From: Hirudinaria manillensis
Taxonomy: Eukaryota > Annelida > Clitellata > Hirudinida > Hirudinidae
Assembly: GCA_034509925.1 (NCBI GenBank)
Contig: CM067528.1
Coordinates: 1,572,501 to 1,636,500 of the forward strand
Length of the DNA stretch: 64,000 nucleotides
Direction of reading: 5' to 3'
The first letter of the stretch is position 1. The number at the start of each line of letters is the position of its first letter. The position numbers were made by a program, and so were the translations under genes. Below, piece after piece: positions 13,001 to 25,625 of this stretch. The notes beneath the pieces are model-generated. The model saw only the letters and a program-made list of their open reading frames with translations, was not told where the DNA came from and did not search any database.

Positions 13001-16000
13001 TCATCTGTCCATTCATTCTCTCGTGCTCAGACGCTCAATGGAACTGTCAGAATTGAATTAGACACAATCATGTGCAAAGCTTTGCCTCTCCCCTCTCCCC
13101 GTGAGTACGTCCGGATGCGTCTTCGTCCTCGAGTCGTGTGTCGCACCCGATAGCATCGCCGGGGAAAGTTTGAATGATGAATCAATCTCGTGGAATTGCT
13201 TTGTGCTTTGTCCGGGGATTAAAATACTCCTCCGTTGGTGCACGGGATTTTATTATTTTATCCTAACTCGAGACTTTCTTTGCACGAGAGTCGTTCGTCG
13301 GGACGTGCCGATGCTTCGAATAGCTTTTAGTTTTTTTGTAATTTTGTTTTCATTCTATCATTTTTATTTTAATATAATAATAATATAATAATACCAAAAA
13401 ATAAAAAATAAACATTTAACCCATCCGTTCGTGATCGCAGATCACCACACGCCAAATCCGTCCAGCAAATCCGATGCAGGGAACGTCGACCAACTCGGTG
13501 CCTTACAGAACGCGACTTCCGCCCTCTTCCGGATCTCCGGGGTGCTGGACAAGGAGTCGTACGTCTTCAAGCGGCTCGGGTCGGGCCTTCTCCAGTGCAA
13601 CTTCTGCAGAGGAAGTTTCGGAGAGGACCAGCTGGCGAACCACATCAAGGAGGTTCACATGGCCAGGACCCCTCCGAAGACCCTCGAACTTCCTCTGACT
13701 CCTCCCCTCTCGTCCCCGTCCGCTGCCTCTCCGGACTCCCCCACCTGCTCGATCTGCTTCAAGACCTATGCCAGCAAGGCCAAGCTGGATAGGCACATGG
13801 TTTGGTGGGTGTCTCAGAATATGGAGTTTGCAATTAATGCTTTAATCGTTTTTGCAATTCATAAATGATAATATTAACTTTAATACATTATTAATCGGTT
13901 CGGATCGTTATTCCAACAGCCATCTCGAGACGAAAGAGACGAGAAAGTACGAATGCAACATATGCGAGAAAGCGTTCAAGTTCAAGCACCATCTCAAGGA
14001 GCATGCCAGAATACACTCTGGAGAGAAGCCCTTCCAGTGCCAAACCTGCGGAAAGAAGTTCAGCCATTCCGGCTCCTATAGCAGTCACATGAGTTCCAAG
14101 AAATGCTTCAACCATCGATACGACAAATTCCAATCCAAGACTCGGAACGGAGCCAACGCCGCTGGCAACACGCGAACTGCAGACGCAACTGCGAATTTGC
14201 AGAAAGTCGCCGTCGGCAACCTCAACAACTTACCGAGGGTTCAAACCAAGGCCCTAGGGCCTTTGGCGGGCGTACAGGGATTCGTCGGGGCAGCGAACGG
14301 ACAAATCGTGACCCTGTCGACGCCGACTTTGGCCCCTACCGAAGTCGGCGCCAAGGTGGCCGGCTTCCAACCGAGGGTGGTTCGCATCCACAAACCTCAG
14401 ATCCTCATAAACAAGCTTTTCCTCCGCCCGTTCTTGCCCTCTCAGCCGCGTGTAGGAACTCTAGAAGTTCAAAATCAGCAGACTTGTAAAACGGAACCGG
14501 AAATCAAAAATCAGGTCCCCGGCACAACGGAGAAGCAAGATCTCCGCCGGTCTGAGGCCTCTGGGCCGCAGGATGGAAACCTGGACGTTTTGGCAGCGGT
14601 GGCAGAACAGAGAAGAAAGGAAGAGATGATGAAGGACTGGCTCTCGACGAGCACGTCCCTCCCCGAACAAGCCTCGACCCCGTCCGTCGAGGCCTTGCCG
14701 GAATCGGAGACGACTGACGAAGACGCCGTCGCGCAGACTCCGGGCGGAAGGCTGCAGATCACTCCGCAGCACAGAGAGACGCTGTTGAAGATCTATTCGC
14801 AGAATCCATACCCGACGAAAGAGGATCTGGACAAGATACGATGGCTGCCTTACACGAGGAAAGCCATCCAGATATGGTTCCAGAACATGAGGGCACGGAG
14901 CAAAAGAAAGGCCAGGGTCATGTACCGGGAGCACGTGGAGTCCGGCTTCAGAGATCTGCTCGGAACCTTCGGAAATGCGGACGACTCTGGCACGGCTTCG
15001 ACCCCGGGGTCCGTCCGGGGCGAAGAACGAACGCCGGAAGGAACGAAGGAAGGTTCGGTTCCGTTCCGCTTGAAAGTCGAACGAACAGAGGAGAGCCAGT
15101 CCAGTCAGGAGGAACCGTTAGATCTTTCAATGAAGTTGTCAGACAAGGGAGCCCTGAATCTTTCACTGAGGAGCGACTATATTTTGTAAATATATATTTT
15201 TTTTAATATTTATATTAAGATTGTTTATCCGTATTACAAGCATTTATTTATGATATATTTATGATATATATATAATTGCAGTATTGCAATATATTGCTGT
15301 ACAAACAAAAGAATATTGGCTAAATAGAAAAAGAAAAAGAAAAATGCTCGCAATTATTTAAACCGTACATAAACTATTACGAGTTAATCATATTTCGTTA
15401 AGATGCCTGAGGAGCGATCAGTGTCCCAGTGCTGTCCGCGAAGATGCCTCTGAAACTCAGGAGCTGACGATCTTCGAAATCAAGGAGGAAGTCCCCTCGC
15501 CCGCACCTATCGACCCCGGGAGTCTGCCCTCTGCAGTGGAGGTTCGTGTCTACCGTTATTGTGCTTTATTGACGCTTTATTGCTCATTACATTTTTTATT
15601 AGAATTGTTAAATTATAGTCTGTTTACCATCTTTCTACTTGAAATAAAAATTGAAGATCTATATTTTTTTCTTCTAATGTTTGCCTCTCAGGACGCCAAC
15701 AGCGGTCTCCACCTGCCGACGGAAGCGTCTCCGATGCTCGACTCGAAACCGGAACAACGACTACGTCAGCAGCCCGTCGAGCAGACGTCCGTCGTCGACA
15801 ACAACAACGCTCAGTCGCGTCACGCAACTCCGATATTCGCCTGTGACCGGTGCAACAAGACGTTCAGCAAGCAGAGTTCCCTCGCCAGACACAAGTACGA
15901 GCATTCGGGTGAGACATGAGCGTTCTGCCAATTATAATTGTCCTTTTGGTTTGTTTATTTATATAGTTATATTTATATTAGTTTATTGGTTAGTACGTTC

Positions 16001-16462
16001 TGTAATATTATCAGCACATGCTAATGAAACTCTGACCTAAAATCGGGAAATGTATCATGGAGTATTGGGAAGCAGTACTTTTAATCGTATCCAATACTAT
16101 CCACCAATACCATTTCCAATACTAACCAATACCATCCGTCCATATGCCTTACCTAAACTCTGGTGCATGGCAGGCAGACGCCAACGTCACACTTCTCTGA
16201 CCTCTTGACCCTCCTTCTCAGTTCTTCCATGTTCTTTCCAGGTGTGAGACCATTTGCCTGCGATACTTGCGACAAGGCCTTCAAACACAAGCACCACCTG
16301 ACGGAACACCTGCGACTGCACAGCGGGGAAAGGCCGTACACTTGCAAGGACTGCAACAAGACCTTCACGCACTCTGGCTCGTTCAGCCAGCATCTCAAGA
16401 AACAATTCCAGAACTGCCGAGCCCACGCCAGATCCGCCGGCGCCGGCCCGGCGAAGGCGTGA
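9054..16462 (+). CDS. ZEB: ZEB/zfh1-family zinc finger homeobox transcription factor
   Basis: Exons 9054-9234, 9842-9961, 13441-13804, 13920-15185, 15430-15541, 15692-15908 and 16242-16462. Phases agree throughout and give 823 aa from ATG 9063. An in-frame opening back to the acceptor at 9053 means an upstream coding exon is possible. Domains: N-terminal C2H2 fingers at about 150-170, 200-220, 231-251 and 259-280 (the last two contain KHHLKEH and [10 protein letters not shown], typical of ZEB); homeodomain about 494-558 with [15 protein letters not shown]; CtBP-binding PLDLS at 618-622; a sumoylation-like IKEE at 658-661; C-terminal fingers about 729-749, 757-777 and 785-809. Family knowledge: ZEB binds CAGGTG-type E-boxes through both finger clusters and represses epithelial and lineage genes through CtBP. 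The order of domains matches the family exactly. The second finger spans the 13804/13920 splice, and its second histidine comes from the next exon. Donor 15186 is unusual: the intron's first bases also complete a stop codon. Confidence 0.92.
9962..13440 (+). other. Large ZEB intron with GC-rich, E-box-bearing segment
   Basis: The 3.5 kb intron begins with a pure (ATT)n microsatellite (about 9989-10080). It contains a GC-rich stretch near 11.6-12.5 kb that stands out from the AT-rich surroundings. CAGGTG hexamers, the consensus bound by ZEB proteins, occur at 10815, 11508, 11762 and 12406. No frame here joins the ZEB reading frame with plausible splice sites, so I read it as intronic, possibly carrying an enhancer or an internal promoter. 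Confidence 0.45.
9989..10080. repeat. (ATT)n microsatellite
   Basis: About 30 uninterrupted ATT units just after the donor of ZEB exon 2, flanked by GAT-type repeats on both sides. Confidence 0.95.
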
Positions 16463-16689
16463 GGCGGCCCGACGTGGGATCGACGCTCGTTTTTAATGCG
16501 TCCCAGAGGATGGGGTCGCGCTCGACTCCCTCTGGGATTTTATCGAATTTTTTTTGTAAATCTTTTTTTTGGTGCTCAATGTCCATAAATGGTTAACATA
16601 CATAAAAGTAATTATTTCATTGTTTACGAATCGTATTCATGGTATTGATGGTATTGATGGTACCGGAAGTATTACACCACGGAAGTATT

Positions 16690-17130
16690 GTATGTTACTT
16701 TTATTATTATTATTATTGTTATTATTATTATTAAGCCTTTCATACTTATTTCTATTGTTTTGCGATACATTGCCGTCGAGAGGTTCAAATGCGTGTTTTT
16801 CTGCGTTCACGGATTTGGTGGAGTATTTTTGTAGCGCGAATTTTTCGCGGGATCTTTCAATCTAACGGTACTACTACTATCACTACCATTACTACTCCTA
16901 TTACTAATTACTGTGGAGTCCATGTTGCCATTTTGTTGTACGTGTTGTTTTTGTTGCTCATACGCAAGGTATTCGTGGAGTTTCCGATGTTGTTGTTGAC
17001 GTCTATAGACTCTGGCAATCTTCCAACTGATAATAATATTATTAACTGTTATTCAGGTCATTATTTATTATTATTATTATTATTATTGTTATTATTATTA
17101 TTATTATTATTGTTATTATTATTATTATTA

Positions 17131-17165
<35 letters not shown>

Positions 17166-17236
17166 GTTATTATTATTATTATTATTATTATTGTTATTGT
17201 TATTATTATTATTGTTATTATTATTATTGTTGTTGA

Positions 17237-17297
<61 letters not shown>

Positions 17298-17300
17298 GTT
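16690..17300. repeat. (TTA)n microsatellite block
   Basis: A short TTA tract (about 16699-16733) and then about 240 bases of TTA with scattered TTG units (about 17060-17300). It lies downstream of the ZEB stop codon, in the ZEB 3' region or intergenic space. Confidence 0.95.
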
Positions 17301-17498
17301 AGTGTTGTTTTGTCCAGTATTCTTTGCAATGTTGTTCTTAGTATTCCTTCCAGTATTGATGTTGATATTTTGAAGAAATTATTTAAAAGGAAATTTAATT
17401 ATTTAATTATTTTTATTATTTTATCCGTTTTCATCAGCTTCATAGACTGACAGCTAAAGCACGTGTTTAAGTCTCAATCGTGAGACTTTCAAGACACC

Positions 17499-17535
<37 letters not shown>

Positions 17536-17857
17536 TTGCCTTTGGTTACCTTGTATTGGCATTTCAAATATATTGACCTATAAATAATACTATATGGTTA
17601 AGTAATAAAATGGTTAGATTAATGGTTTAATGATTATTGAAAATGGGCGCGAAAAGACCAACTATTTTGGACTCTTGGTTTTTCCGTGTCGGCTTAAAAT
17701 AGAAACTCTGGTGCAATATTTTCCAGTCGTTCTTTTGGTTCTTGCATCTCTGTTGCCTTATTATCATCTTTATTTCTTTTGTTTAGTTTTTTTCTTTAAA
17801 CATGCAATCTTCAGGATGCAATCCGGCTTTAGCGTGTGTTTTGTCTCCACATATATG

Positions 17858-18200
17858 CCATCCATCCATCCATCCATCCATCCATCCATCCATCCATCCA
17901 TCCATCCATCCATCCATCCATCCATCCATCCATCCATCCATCCATCCATCCATCCATCCATCCATCCATCCATCCATCCATCCATCCATCCATCCATCCA
18001 TCCATCCATCCATCCATCCATCCATCCATCCATCCATCCATCCATCCATCCATCCATCCATCCATCCATCCATCCATCCATCCATCCATCCATCCATCCA
18101 TCCATCCATCCATCCATCCATCCATCCATCCATCCATCCATCCATCCATCCATCCATCCCATCCATCCATCCATCCATCCCATCCATCCATCCACCCACC
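17858..18200. repeat. (CATC)n tetranucleotide microsatellite
   Basis: About 85 nearly perfect CATC units with two single-base slips near the right end. Both strands stay open in several frames (repeating isoleucine-histidine-proline-serine or methionine-aspartate-glycine-tryptophan), which is a property of the repeat. A reverse-complement tract of the same unit lies at about 29757-29984. Confidence 0.97.
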
Positions 18201-19818
18201 CACCCACGCAATCCTTCTATACAATGGATTTCTTATGGTTTTTTTTTTCTTTTTTTTTTACCAGCTTCTAATAATTTTCGCGCAGCCTCGTCTTTACGTT
18301 ATTCAGTATTAAGTAAGTGTTCATAAGAGAATTCATCTCTTTCGTGTCCGTTTCTCCAGTTGTTTTGCCCTCAATTTTTTTCCGTCTGTACGGGGGACGT
18401 TTCAGCCCGCGGTCCTTGGACCCCCTCCCTTGGATCTGCGGGGGGGTAGGGGCGCTCTGTAAATCCTTTTCTAGTCTTACATCCTAGATGAAGTTCGCGT
18501 TCTAGGCGCCAGCGTTTCCATGACAACATGATCAACCGTCTTCCAGGCCATGTACAGAGAATTTGACGCGCGTCATGATTTTCTCAGAAGAGCGACGACC
18601 TCGTATCGGTCATCCGCGCGTGCGTTCGTTCGTTCATTCATTCTTTCATTTATTCGTTCGCTCGTTCATTCCGCCATTTGAAGCTTTTAAGAATGTGACA
18701 GAAGTTTTAAGTACGGACTTTTTGAGCAAATATGTCCGTTATAAAGTTTATTTAAAGTTATAAACTATCTTGGTAACCTGTAACGCTTCACTAGCGTCGT
18801 TAACGTTATTAACGTTTTGAAGTTATTCCTGCTCACGGTATTGCCATCAGTTTGTCATTGGCATTATTCCATTCTCTAACTCCAATCCCGGATTAAATAA
18901 GTTTTAGCATAAATCGACCAAGAATCTTTAAAAATGAATTATTTCCCTTGGATTATTGAAAATGGGCGCGATGTAGTGCCTAAGTTGTGATTTCAGCTTC
19001 GAGGTTGTGTTTGATAGAAAATTGCTTTTTTTGGAAGTTAATGAACACAACCGAATGAAAGTAATAATCACAATTATATCAGCATAGTTTTAATAAGTGG
19101 CTTAAATGAGAATTGATGAGTTAGGAGAACCTGGCTTTCCCCTGGTGACTGGATTTGTTCCTGCTGGGGCAGCCTGGTGTGTTAATGATAAATTAAGTGG
19201 TTGCGATGTTGGCCTTAATATACAGTAATTGTTGGAGATTTGGCGGATTGAATGTTTTTAAAAACTTTGACAAAATCGGAAGAAGATTTTGTAAAAATTT
19301 CGAGGAATAATTTGCAAGAAGTCCAACACTCGACTGCACTTGTATTATTCGTGTGAGTTTGAGTCGCGTTGTTTTAAAAAAGATTAACAAGAAAGTTGAA
19401 AATCAGCTAAATGTTGAATAATGCTGTATTATTCAGACGTTTAAGAATAGAATTTGTCAAAAGTGTAAAACGGTTTCAGACAGAAGTTCTAAAAATGCTT
19501 CGTTTGAAGCAAGCCACTGCTGTTGCTTTGACAATGGCAAGGCTCTTAGTTGGCAAAATGTCAGGGTGTGGATCTTAAGAAGTTGGTCGGCTGTGCTCTG
19601 TTGTTGTCACCAGAACCTTCACGACAATAAATAAGATGGTTTATGTGGCATTTTGTTTGTTTATGTGATAAAAAAAAACATTTCTGGAGTTTGTAGATTA
19701 GTCATCGCTGTACTTAGTCCTATAATAAAAAGGAATCTGATCATAAACCGTTAGTAGAAGCGTAGAAGAAGACGAAGTTTGTGAATTGGTGTTTTAGATT
19801 TAAGTTAACGTTTCGAAG

Positions 19819-20490
19819 ATGGATGTGCCTTTTTTTCCAGTGGAAGAAGATGGTAATTTTAGATGTCTCTTTTGAATTTTGTTTATGCTGTTAGCAATAG
19901 CTGTGTTTCTAGAACATATCATTAAAGTGATTTTGAATTTGAGTGATAATTACTTCATTTGAATTCATGATATACTTACAATACATAACTATACTTAACG
20001 ATTAAATCACACAGATGTTGACAGAAGTCAGAATTTTATTGACACTTTGAAAGGAACTCTAAGTGAGTTCATGAAATTCATTTATTCCAGACATCAGCCT
20101 AATCATAAATCTCAATTTAAATACAGACTTTCATCTCCAAAAAATTATAATTTAAACTTGTTCACTTCAGAACGTTAAACGTTCTAAACCCTGATTTGAT
20201 ATCCATTAAATAAAGAGATTTTCCACAATTTCCACAAAGAATGTTTCAACCCTCTTCTCCCCTCAGAGCAGGCCAAGGGGTTGACAATCGAAGATGACGA
20301 TGAAGTAAACGATCAGTGGCTCGACGAGATCATCCAGTCCGTCTTCACCGAAGGACAGAAGCAGACTTTCAAGATCTATTCAGAGTCTTTGCTGAAGAAG
20401 AACAAGGTTACCAGAGGTGACGTCAGGAGCCTTTTCATCGACAGTCGGCTTTTTGGGGTCACGACCAAAAACAATGAGGTGGGGTTTTGA

Positions 20491-20521
<31 letters not shown>

Positions 20522-20741
20522 TATTATTATTATTATTACTATTATTATTATTACTATTATTATTATTATTGTAGTCATTATTATTAGTAGTAACTGTAAT
20601 CATGACTTTGAGAGCCAATAGAGCCAGCGATGCTATTTTTGCCTCTTAAAAGAAACAGACTTTCAATCTTAAGATAACATGGAGATAACTAAGATAGCTT
20701 TCTCTGGCAAAGAAAACAGATTGTCAGTAATTTTAATAATA

Positions 20742-20812
<71 letters not shown>

Positions 20813-23800
20813 TAACATAACTGCTGAAATATTTTTTGACAGACAAAGGGTCAGAAGCACCTGAGTGTCCCCAATGAGGACAGCCTGGAAGATGTCCTCA
20901 GTAATTGCAAATGATGTTTCGTTTCAATTTCTATTCGTTAATGTATTCGGTTTTTTTTCTGATTTATGGATTAATGGACAATTTATTGTTATTATTGTAA
21001 TAATGCAAATGTTAATTTAAAGTATATATTATTATTATTATTATTGTTATTATTATTATTATTATTATTGTTATTATTATTATTATTACTATTATTATTA
21101 TTATTATCGAAGGCTTACTTAATTGCTTATTTATTCAGGAAACACGAATTCCAGGAGAAGCGATCTCAAAAACAGACAGGTTTCATAAATGTCTTTTTAA
21201 AAATCCTTGTTAAACGTGAACACAAAAATGAATTTTTTTAAGGGCTTCATCATCTTCGTCGTCATCATCATCAGTTTTTGGATTATTTAGTCATAGGCTT
21301 CCTTCCCTATTTTGTGTTATTATTCCCTATTACATATTTATTATTATTGTTACTATTGTTATTATTATTACTCTTATTACTATTATTAATATTATTATTG
21401 TTATTATTATTATTACTATTATTATAATTATTTATTATTATTATTATTATTTCAACTTCCTTGTTTGGGCATGTGAGCTAGCAAATAGGAGGATTAATAA
21501 TAATAATAATAATAATAATGATTAATCGATAATAATAAATAAATCTTAAGCAATTGCTTTGATTAATAAATTAGGAAATTATAAAGATGATTTAATAGAA
21601 ATTTATAGTGCCTGGCAATTGCTTTATTAATCTCTAAAGGGTGCTTCACTCACAACAACTCAATCTCCATTGCCATCATCAACATCATCGTCATCATCAT
21701 CATCATCTTTTCTTTCATGCCTGCTGAAGATATTATTGGCTACTCTTTAAATAATGATTCCTAGCTCGGATGGATCTATCATAAAATTTCTAAGAGTTTT
21801 GAATCATTAAAATCATGGGCTCTGCATTCATTCATTCGTTCGTTCATTCGTTCTTGCTTCTCTCAATTGAAACCATTGTAGAACGTCACCCGGTCGGCAG
21901 ACCACGACCACAGGGACGGAGAGGGGGGAGTCGGCCCTTGCCTGGTGCATCACCTCGGACCCGACGACCTCACCGTCCTGATGGGCATAGCGCAGACCGA
22001 GGTGCTCACCGTCTTCCTCCAGAACGGAGGCCTCAAGATTTCCAGGCTGCAGAGCAAGAGGAAGGCGAAAGGTTGATGAATAATTAATCTGTTAACTAAT
22101 TGATACTTGTTTCACTAATTGGTTAGGTAATTGCTAAGCGTTAAGTGGTTCTTTGATTTGTTTTTAAATGGAAAAGACATCTAAATGGGTTGCATTCTTA
22201 ATAGTTTATGAATAATTCTAATAATCGTGAAAGATTTTTTATTTTTATTTATTTTTGCATGCAATGAATTTTTTTCTTTAATTAGAGAAATTGTAGTGCC
22301 ATTACAGTTGAATAGAGAAAAGAATATAATTACAAACGTTTTAAATTTAAATTCATCCAGAGTCGGGAGTTTTTGGCGTCTCTCTGCAGACCCTGCTCGA
22401 CAGAGATCTCAAGAAGAACCCGAGCATCAGGGTGCCCTTCTTCGTTTCCACGGTGAGGATTTTGTGGGGGGGGGGAGGTGATTGGGGTGGCAATGGTTTG
22501 GGTGGGTTTCTGCTCTGCTGGAATTTTAAACTGGCAGAGTTGCGTGGTTGAGAGCGTGTGATTTTGAAACACATTTCCTCCTGAGTTGTCAGCTCATCAA
22601 TATGCGATTTTACTTCATCATCTTCGAAGCACGTTTTAATGATTCTATTTGTAATCAAGTTGAACAAGTAATTGTTCAGATGAGTGAACGATGAATGTAA
22701 AATAAAACGTCTTTAAATTTGTTGATTGACATGGATTAACATAATGCGCTGCTATTAACATAATTTATTACAATCGTTTGCATCTTAAAGTTGGTCTCGT
22801 TGCTTGAAAACCATTTGGAAGAGGAAGGCATTATGAGGGTCTCAGGATCCCTATCAAGAATCAAGGTGGGTTATGGATGATGGCTCGCTCGCTCGCTCAC
22901 ACTCACTCACTCACTCACTCACTCACTCACTCACTCAGGAAATAGTGCAGGCATTGGAGATGGACGACAACTACCTACCCATACTCCAGCCCTTGTTGCC
23001 CCATGACTTGAGCGGCCTCTTCAAGCAGTTCCTCAGGGATCTTCCGGGCCCCATCTTCACCCTCAACTGGTTGGATGCCTTCTGCAAGGCACTGGGTTAG
23101 CAAGTCTTTTCCAGTAGCAACAGATTCCTCTTAGGACCAATGGAGTTGTACCTAGTGCACTACAATGCAGTATAAAAAAAACTAATGGACATGCTAATAA
23201 ATACACAAATAATAATAATAATAATATTAATAACATTAATAATAATAATAATAATATTTTTACTTATTTATTTAAAAAAAAAACACATTTTATTTTCTTT
23301 TCATTTCCTAGCAATAACAGACGAAGCCACGAAGTTGCACGCCTACCAGACGCTGTTGTGCGTCCTTCCGGACGTCAACAGAGCCACACTTCAGGTGGGT
23401 CATTTACATATTTTCTTAAATGTTTATATTACAATCATATAATGTAGTAGTTGACCATAGTAGTAGTGGCAGTGGTAGTGGCAGTGGCAGTGGTAGTGGC
23501 AGTGGTAGTGGTAGTGGTAGCAGTAGTTGGTTTAGTTGATACAGGACAATTAAAATTATGTGCATTCCTTTTCAAATGGCTTTTGCCATGCAGAGATAAT
23601 TCAATTAGGATGCAATTAGGAGATAAAGGAATCAGTGGTGTTGTTGTTGCTCTATTGGGGGTCTTGTCTAAGCTCATCATCATCATCATCATCATCCTAT
23701 CTAGCAACACCATCATAATCATCACCTCTGCCATCATCGTCGTCGTCATCATGGACCATCAACAATCATAATCACCATCATCGTCATCATTTCAAAGATG

Positions 23801-25250
23801 GTGCTCGGCCTGCTGCACAGGATCGGTCGCAAGAGCGCATCGAACCGGATGACCCTGGAGAACGTGAGCACCACGGTCGGTCCGAGTCTCTTCCTGCACG
23901 CGGAGGCGAAGGGCGGGAACGTCTCGGACGCCTCGGAACTCGACAGCCTCGGAAAGTTCGTCGGGGTCACCAACTACCTGCTGAGGAACTTTGAGAAGAT
24001 CTGGACGGTGGGAATGTTTGCGTTGTTGCTGTTGTTGTTGTTGCTGTTGTTGCTGCTGTTGTTGTTGTTGTTGTTGAGAATTCAAGGTTGAGAACGAGGA
24101 ACTGATAAATAATTGCCGAAGTGCATTTAAGCTGATTACTCAGTATTTCTAAGTTGTTGTTGTTGTTTGAGTCCCATCACCAAGATTGACATTAAAAGCA
24201 TAAACTGAATGATAAATAAAGTATTTCGAGAAGAGAATGAATTATTTGAATTGTTGAATTATTGAATTAATTAAATTATTTGAATTATTGAATTATTTTA
24301 ATTATTTGAGTTTTTTAATTATTTTTCATCCAACAGGTTCCTCTGCTTCTCTTGAATCAAATTCGAAAGGTCAACGTCGAGAACGAGAAGAAGTGGAGGG
24401 TAAACAACCTTTATTATCTTAATTAATTAATTAATTAATTATTCGGTAATTAATAATTAAATAGTAATAATAATAATAATAATGGTTAATAAATTATGAT
24501 AACGAATCTCCTTCGTTGCTTTTAAGAAAAAGAGATCGGCAGAGAGGAGAGGGAACTCAGACCAGGTTTGAAGTTCACCATGATTCCTTAATTTATTCAT
24601 TTTGATTTATTAATATTAATTAACCAGTGGATGTTAGCCTGGTCATTACGTAGTCGTAAGTGCATAAATTGTTTTCGACCAATCAGAAGAAGAGGTCGGC
24701 AGAGAGGAGGGTCTACGTGAATGGCCATGCCGAGAACACAAAGGACAGTGTGAGTCAAATGTTTTCTTGTTTATTTTATTATTGTTATTATTATTATTAT
24801 TATTATTATTGTTATTATTATTATTTCATTTTATTTCATTATTGCTGGCAGTAATAATAGGATTATAGGTGTATTAGACAATCAGTTTTATGATTTCAAT
24901 TATTACTAGGTAGTTTATTAATAAGATTATAAATTATTATAATTAATTTGAGCAGCAAATGATGTATTATTAAATTAAACGACTGAATGCGACTCTTCTT
25001 TACCACAACATTTTTATTCTCGTCGTTGTTGTTGTTGTAGGTTTTCATCCACTCCTGTCATCCGGACTTTCCTTCCGTCTGCCTTAAACTCGCCGACGAC
25101 ACAACTGTCGGCGACGTTCTCCGCAAGTTCAACAGGTGCAAACGGTTTCGTTGGAGGATGACTTGTTGTTGTTGTTGCTGCTGTTGTTGTTGTCAGGCAG
25201 ATCATCATCTTTAACATTAGTTATGAACCATCATTGCCTCTATCATCACC

Positions 25251-25282
<32 letters not shown>

Positions 25283-25625
25283 CACCACCATGATCATCAT
25301 CATTATCATCGTTGCTGAGTTCATTATCAGTCATCATAAAGCCAAATGTTTCTCTGCAGGTTTGAAGAACCTCACTTCACTTACACATCCTCTCTGTTTG
25401 AGAGGGGAGGCACCATTGGTAAGCATTCTACGTTTTTACTTCGTATGGCCATCATCGTCGTCGTCATCGTCACCATTACGACCCGACTCTGTCCGAACAG
25501 ATCACAAGCTCCTCTCTCCGTACCTGAACATCTCCGAAATCCTGGAAGAGAACCCGCACGCCAAGTTCTACTTCTGCCGTCAGTCCCCGAATTCCCTTGT
25601 CCTTCACTTTCCCCAGTTCTACTGA
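19819..25625 (+). CDS. ARHGAP18: RhoGAP protein of the ARHGAP18/28/40 (conundrum) family
   Basis: Exons 19819-19852, 20267-20478, 20843-20900, 21901-22071, 22361-22452, 22791-22865, 22939-23095, 23312-23394, 23798-24007, 24337-24399, 24527-24565, 24687-24749, 25041-25135, 25360-25418 and 25501-25625; 511 aa with all phases matching. The start is the first ATG of a 34-base exon whose phase fits exon 2. The region before the GAP domain contains GVFGVSLQTLLDRD, a hallmark just upstream of the catalytic domain in this family. The GAP domain (about 180-365) has the arginine finger at about R205 in GIMRVSG. The C-terminal part (about 420-511) contains LFERGGTIDHKLLSPY and NPHAKFYF, matching the Ras-association-like C-terminus of ARHGAP28/18. 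Family role: stimulates GTP hydrolysis by RhoA, affecting actin and cell shape. It is shorter than the vertebrate members (roughly 620-730 aa), mostly at the N-terminus. The symbol denotes the family, not a proven one-to-one ortholog. Confidence 0.92.
20487..21450. repeat. TTA/TAA microsatellites inside RhoGAP introns
   Basis: Separate tracts lie at about 20487-20590 (TTA), 20729-20813 (TAA), 21027-21107 (TTA/TTG) and 21335-21450 (interrupted TTA). They account for most of introns 2 and 3 of the RhoGAP gene and explain all long frames there. Confidence 0.9.
22883..22938 (+). repeat. (GCTC)n/(ACTC)n repeat forming a splice acceptor
   Basis: The intron between exons 22791-22865 and 22939-23095 of the RhoGAP gene is only 73 bases. 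About 55 of those are GCTC then ACTC units running directly into the acceptor CAG at 22936-22938. The repeat therefore supplies the pyrimidine tract and the acceptor itself. Confidence 0.85.

Noticed and set aside
13503-13796. Minus-strand and alternate-frame open frames over ZEB exons
   Set aside because: They are shadows of the zinc-finger and homeodomain exons, whose frame is fixed by conserved motifs.
17770-18312. Long open frames of repeating histidine-proline-serine-isoleucine or tryptophan-methionine-aspartate-glycine on both strands
   Set aside because: They are direct readings of the (CATC)n microsatellite in every frame and have no independent coding signal.
17632-18971. Spaced repeats considered as a CRISPR-like or attachment-site pair
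   Set aside because: Only two copies with unrelated spacing in a eukaryotic locus; no array or integrase.
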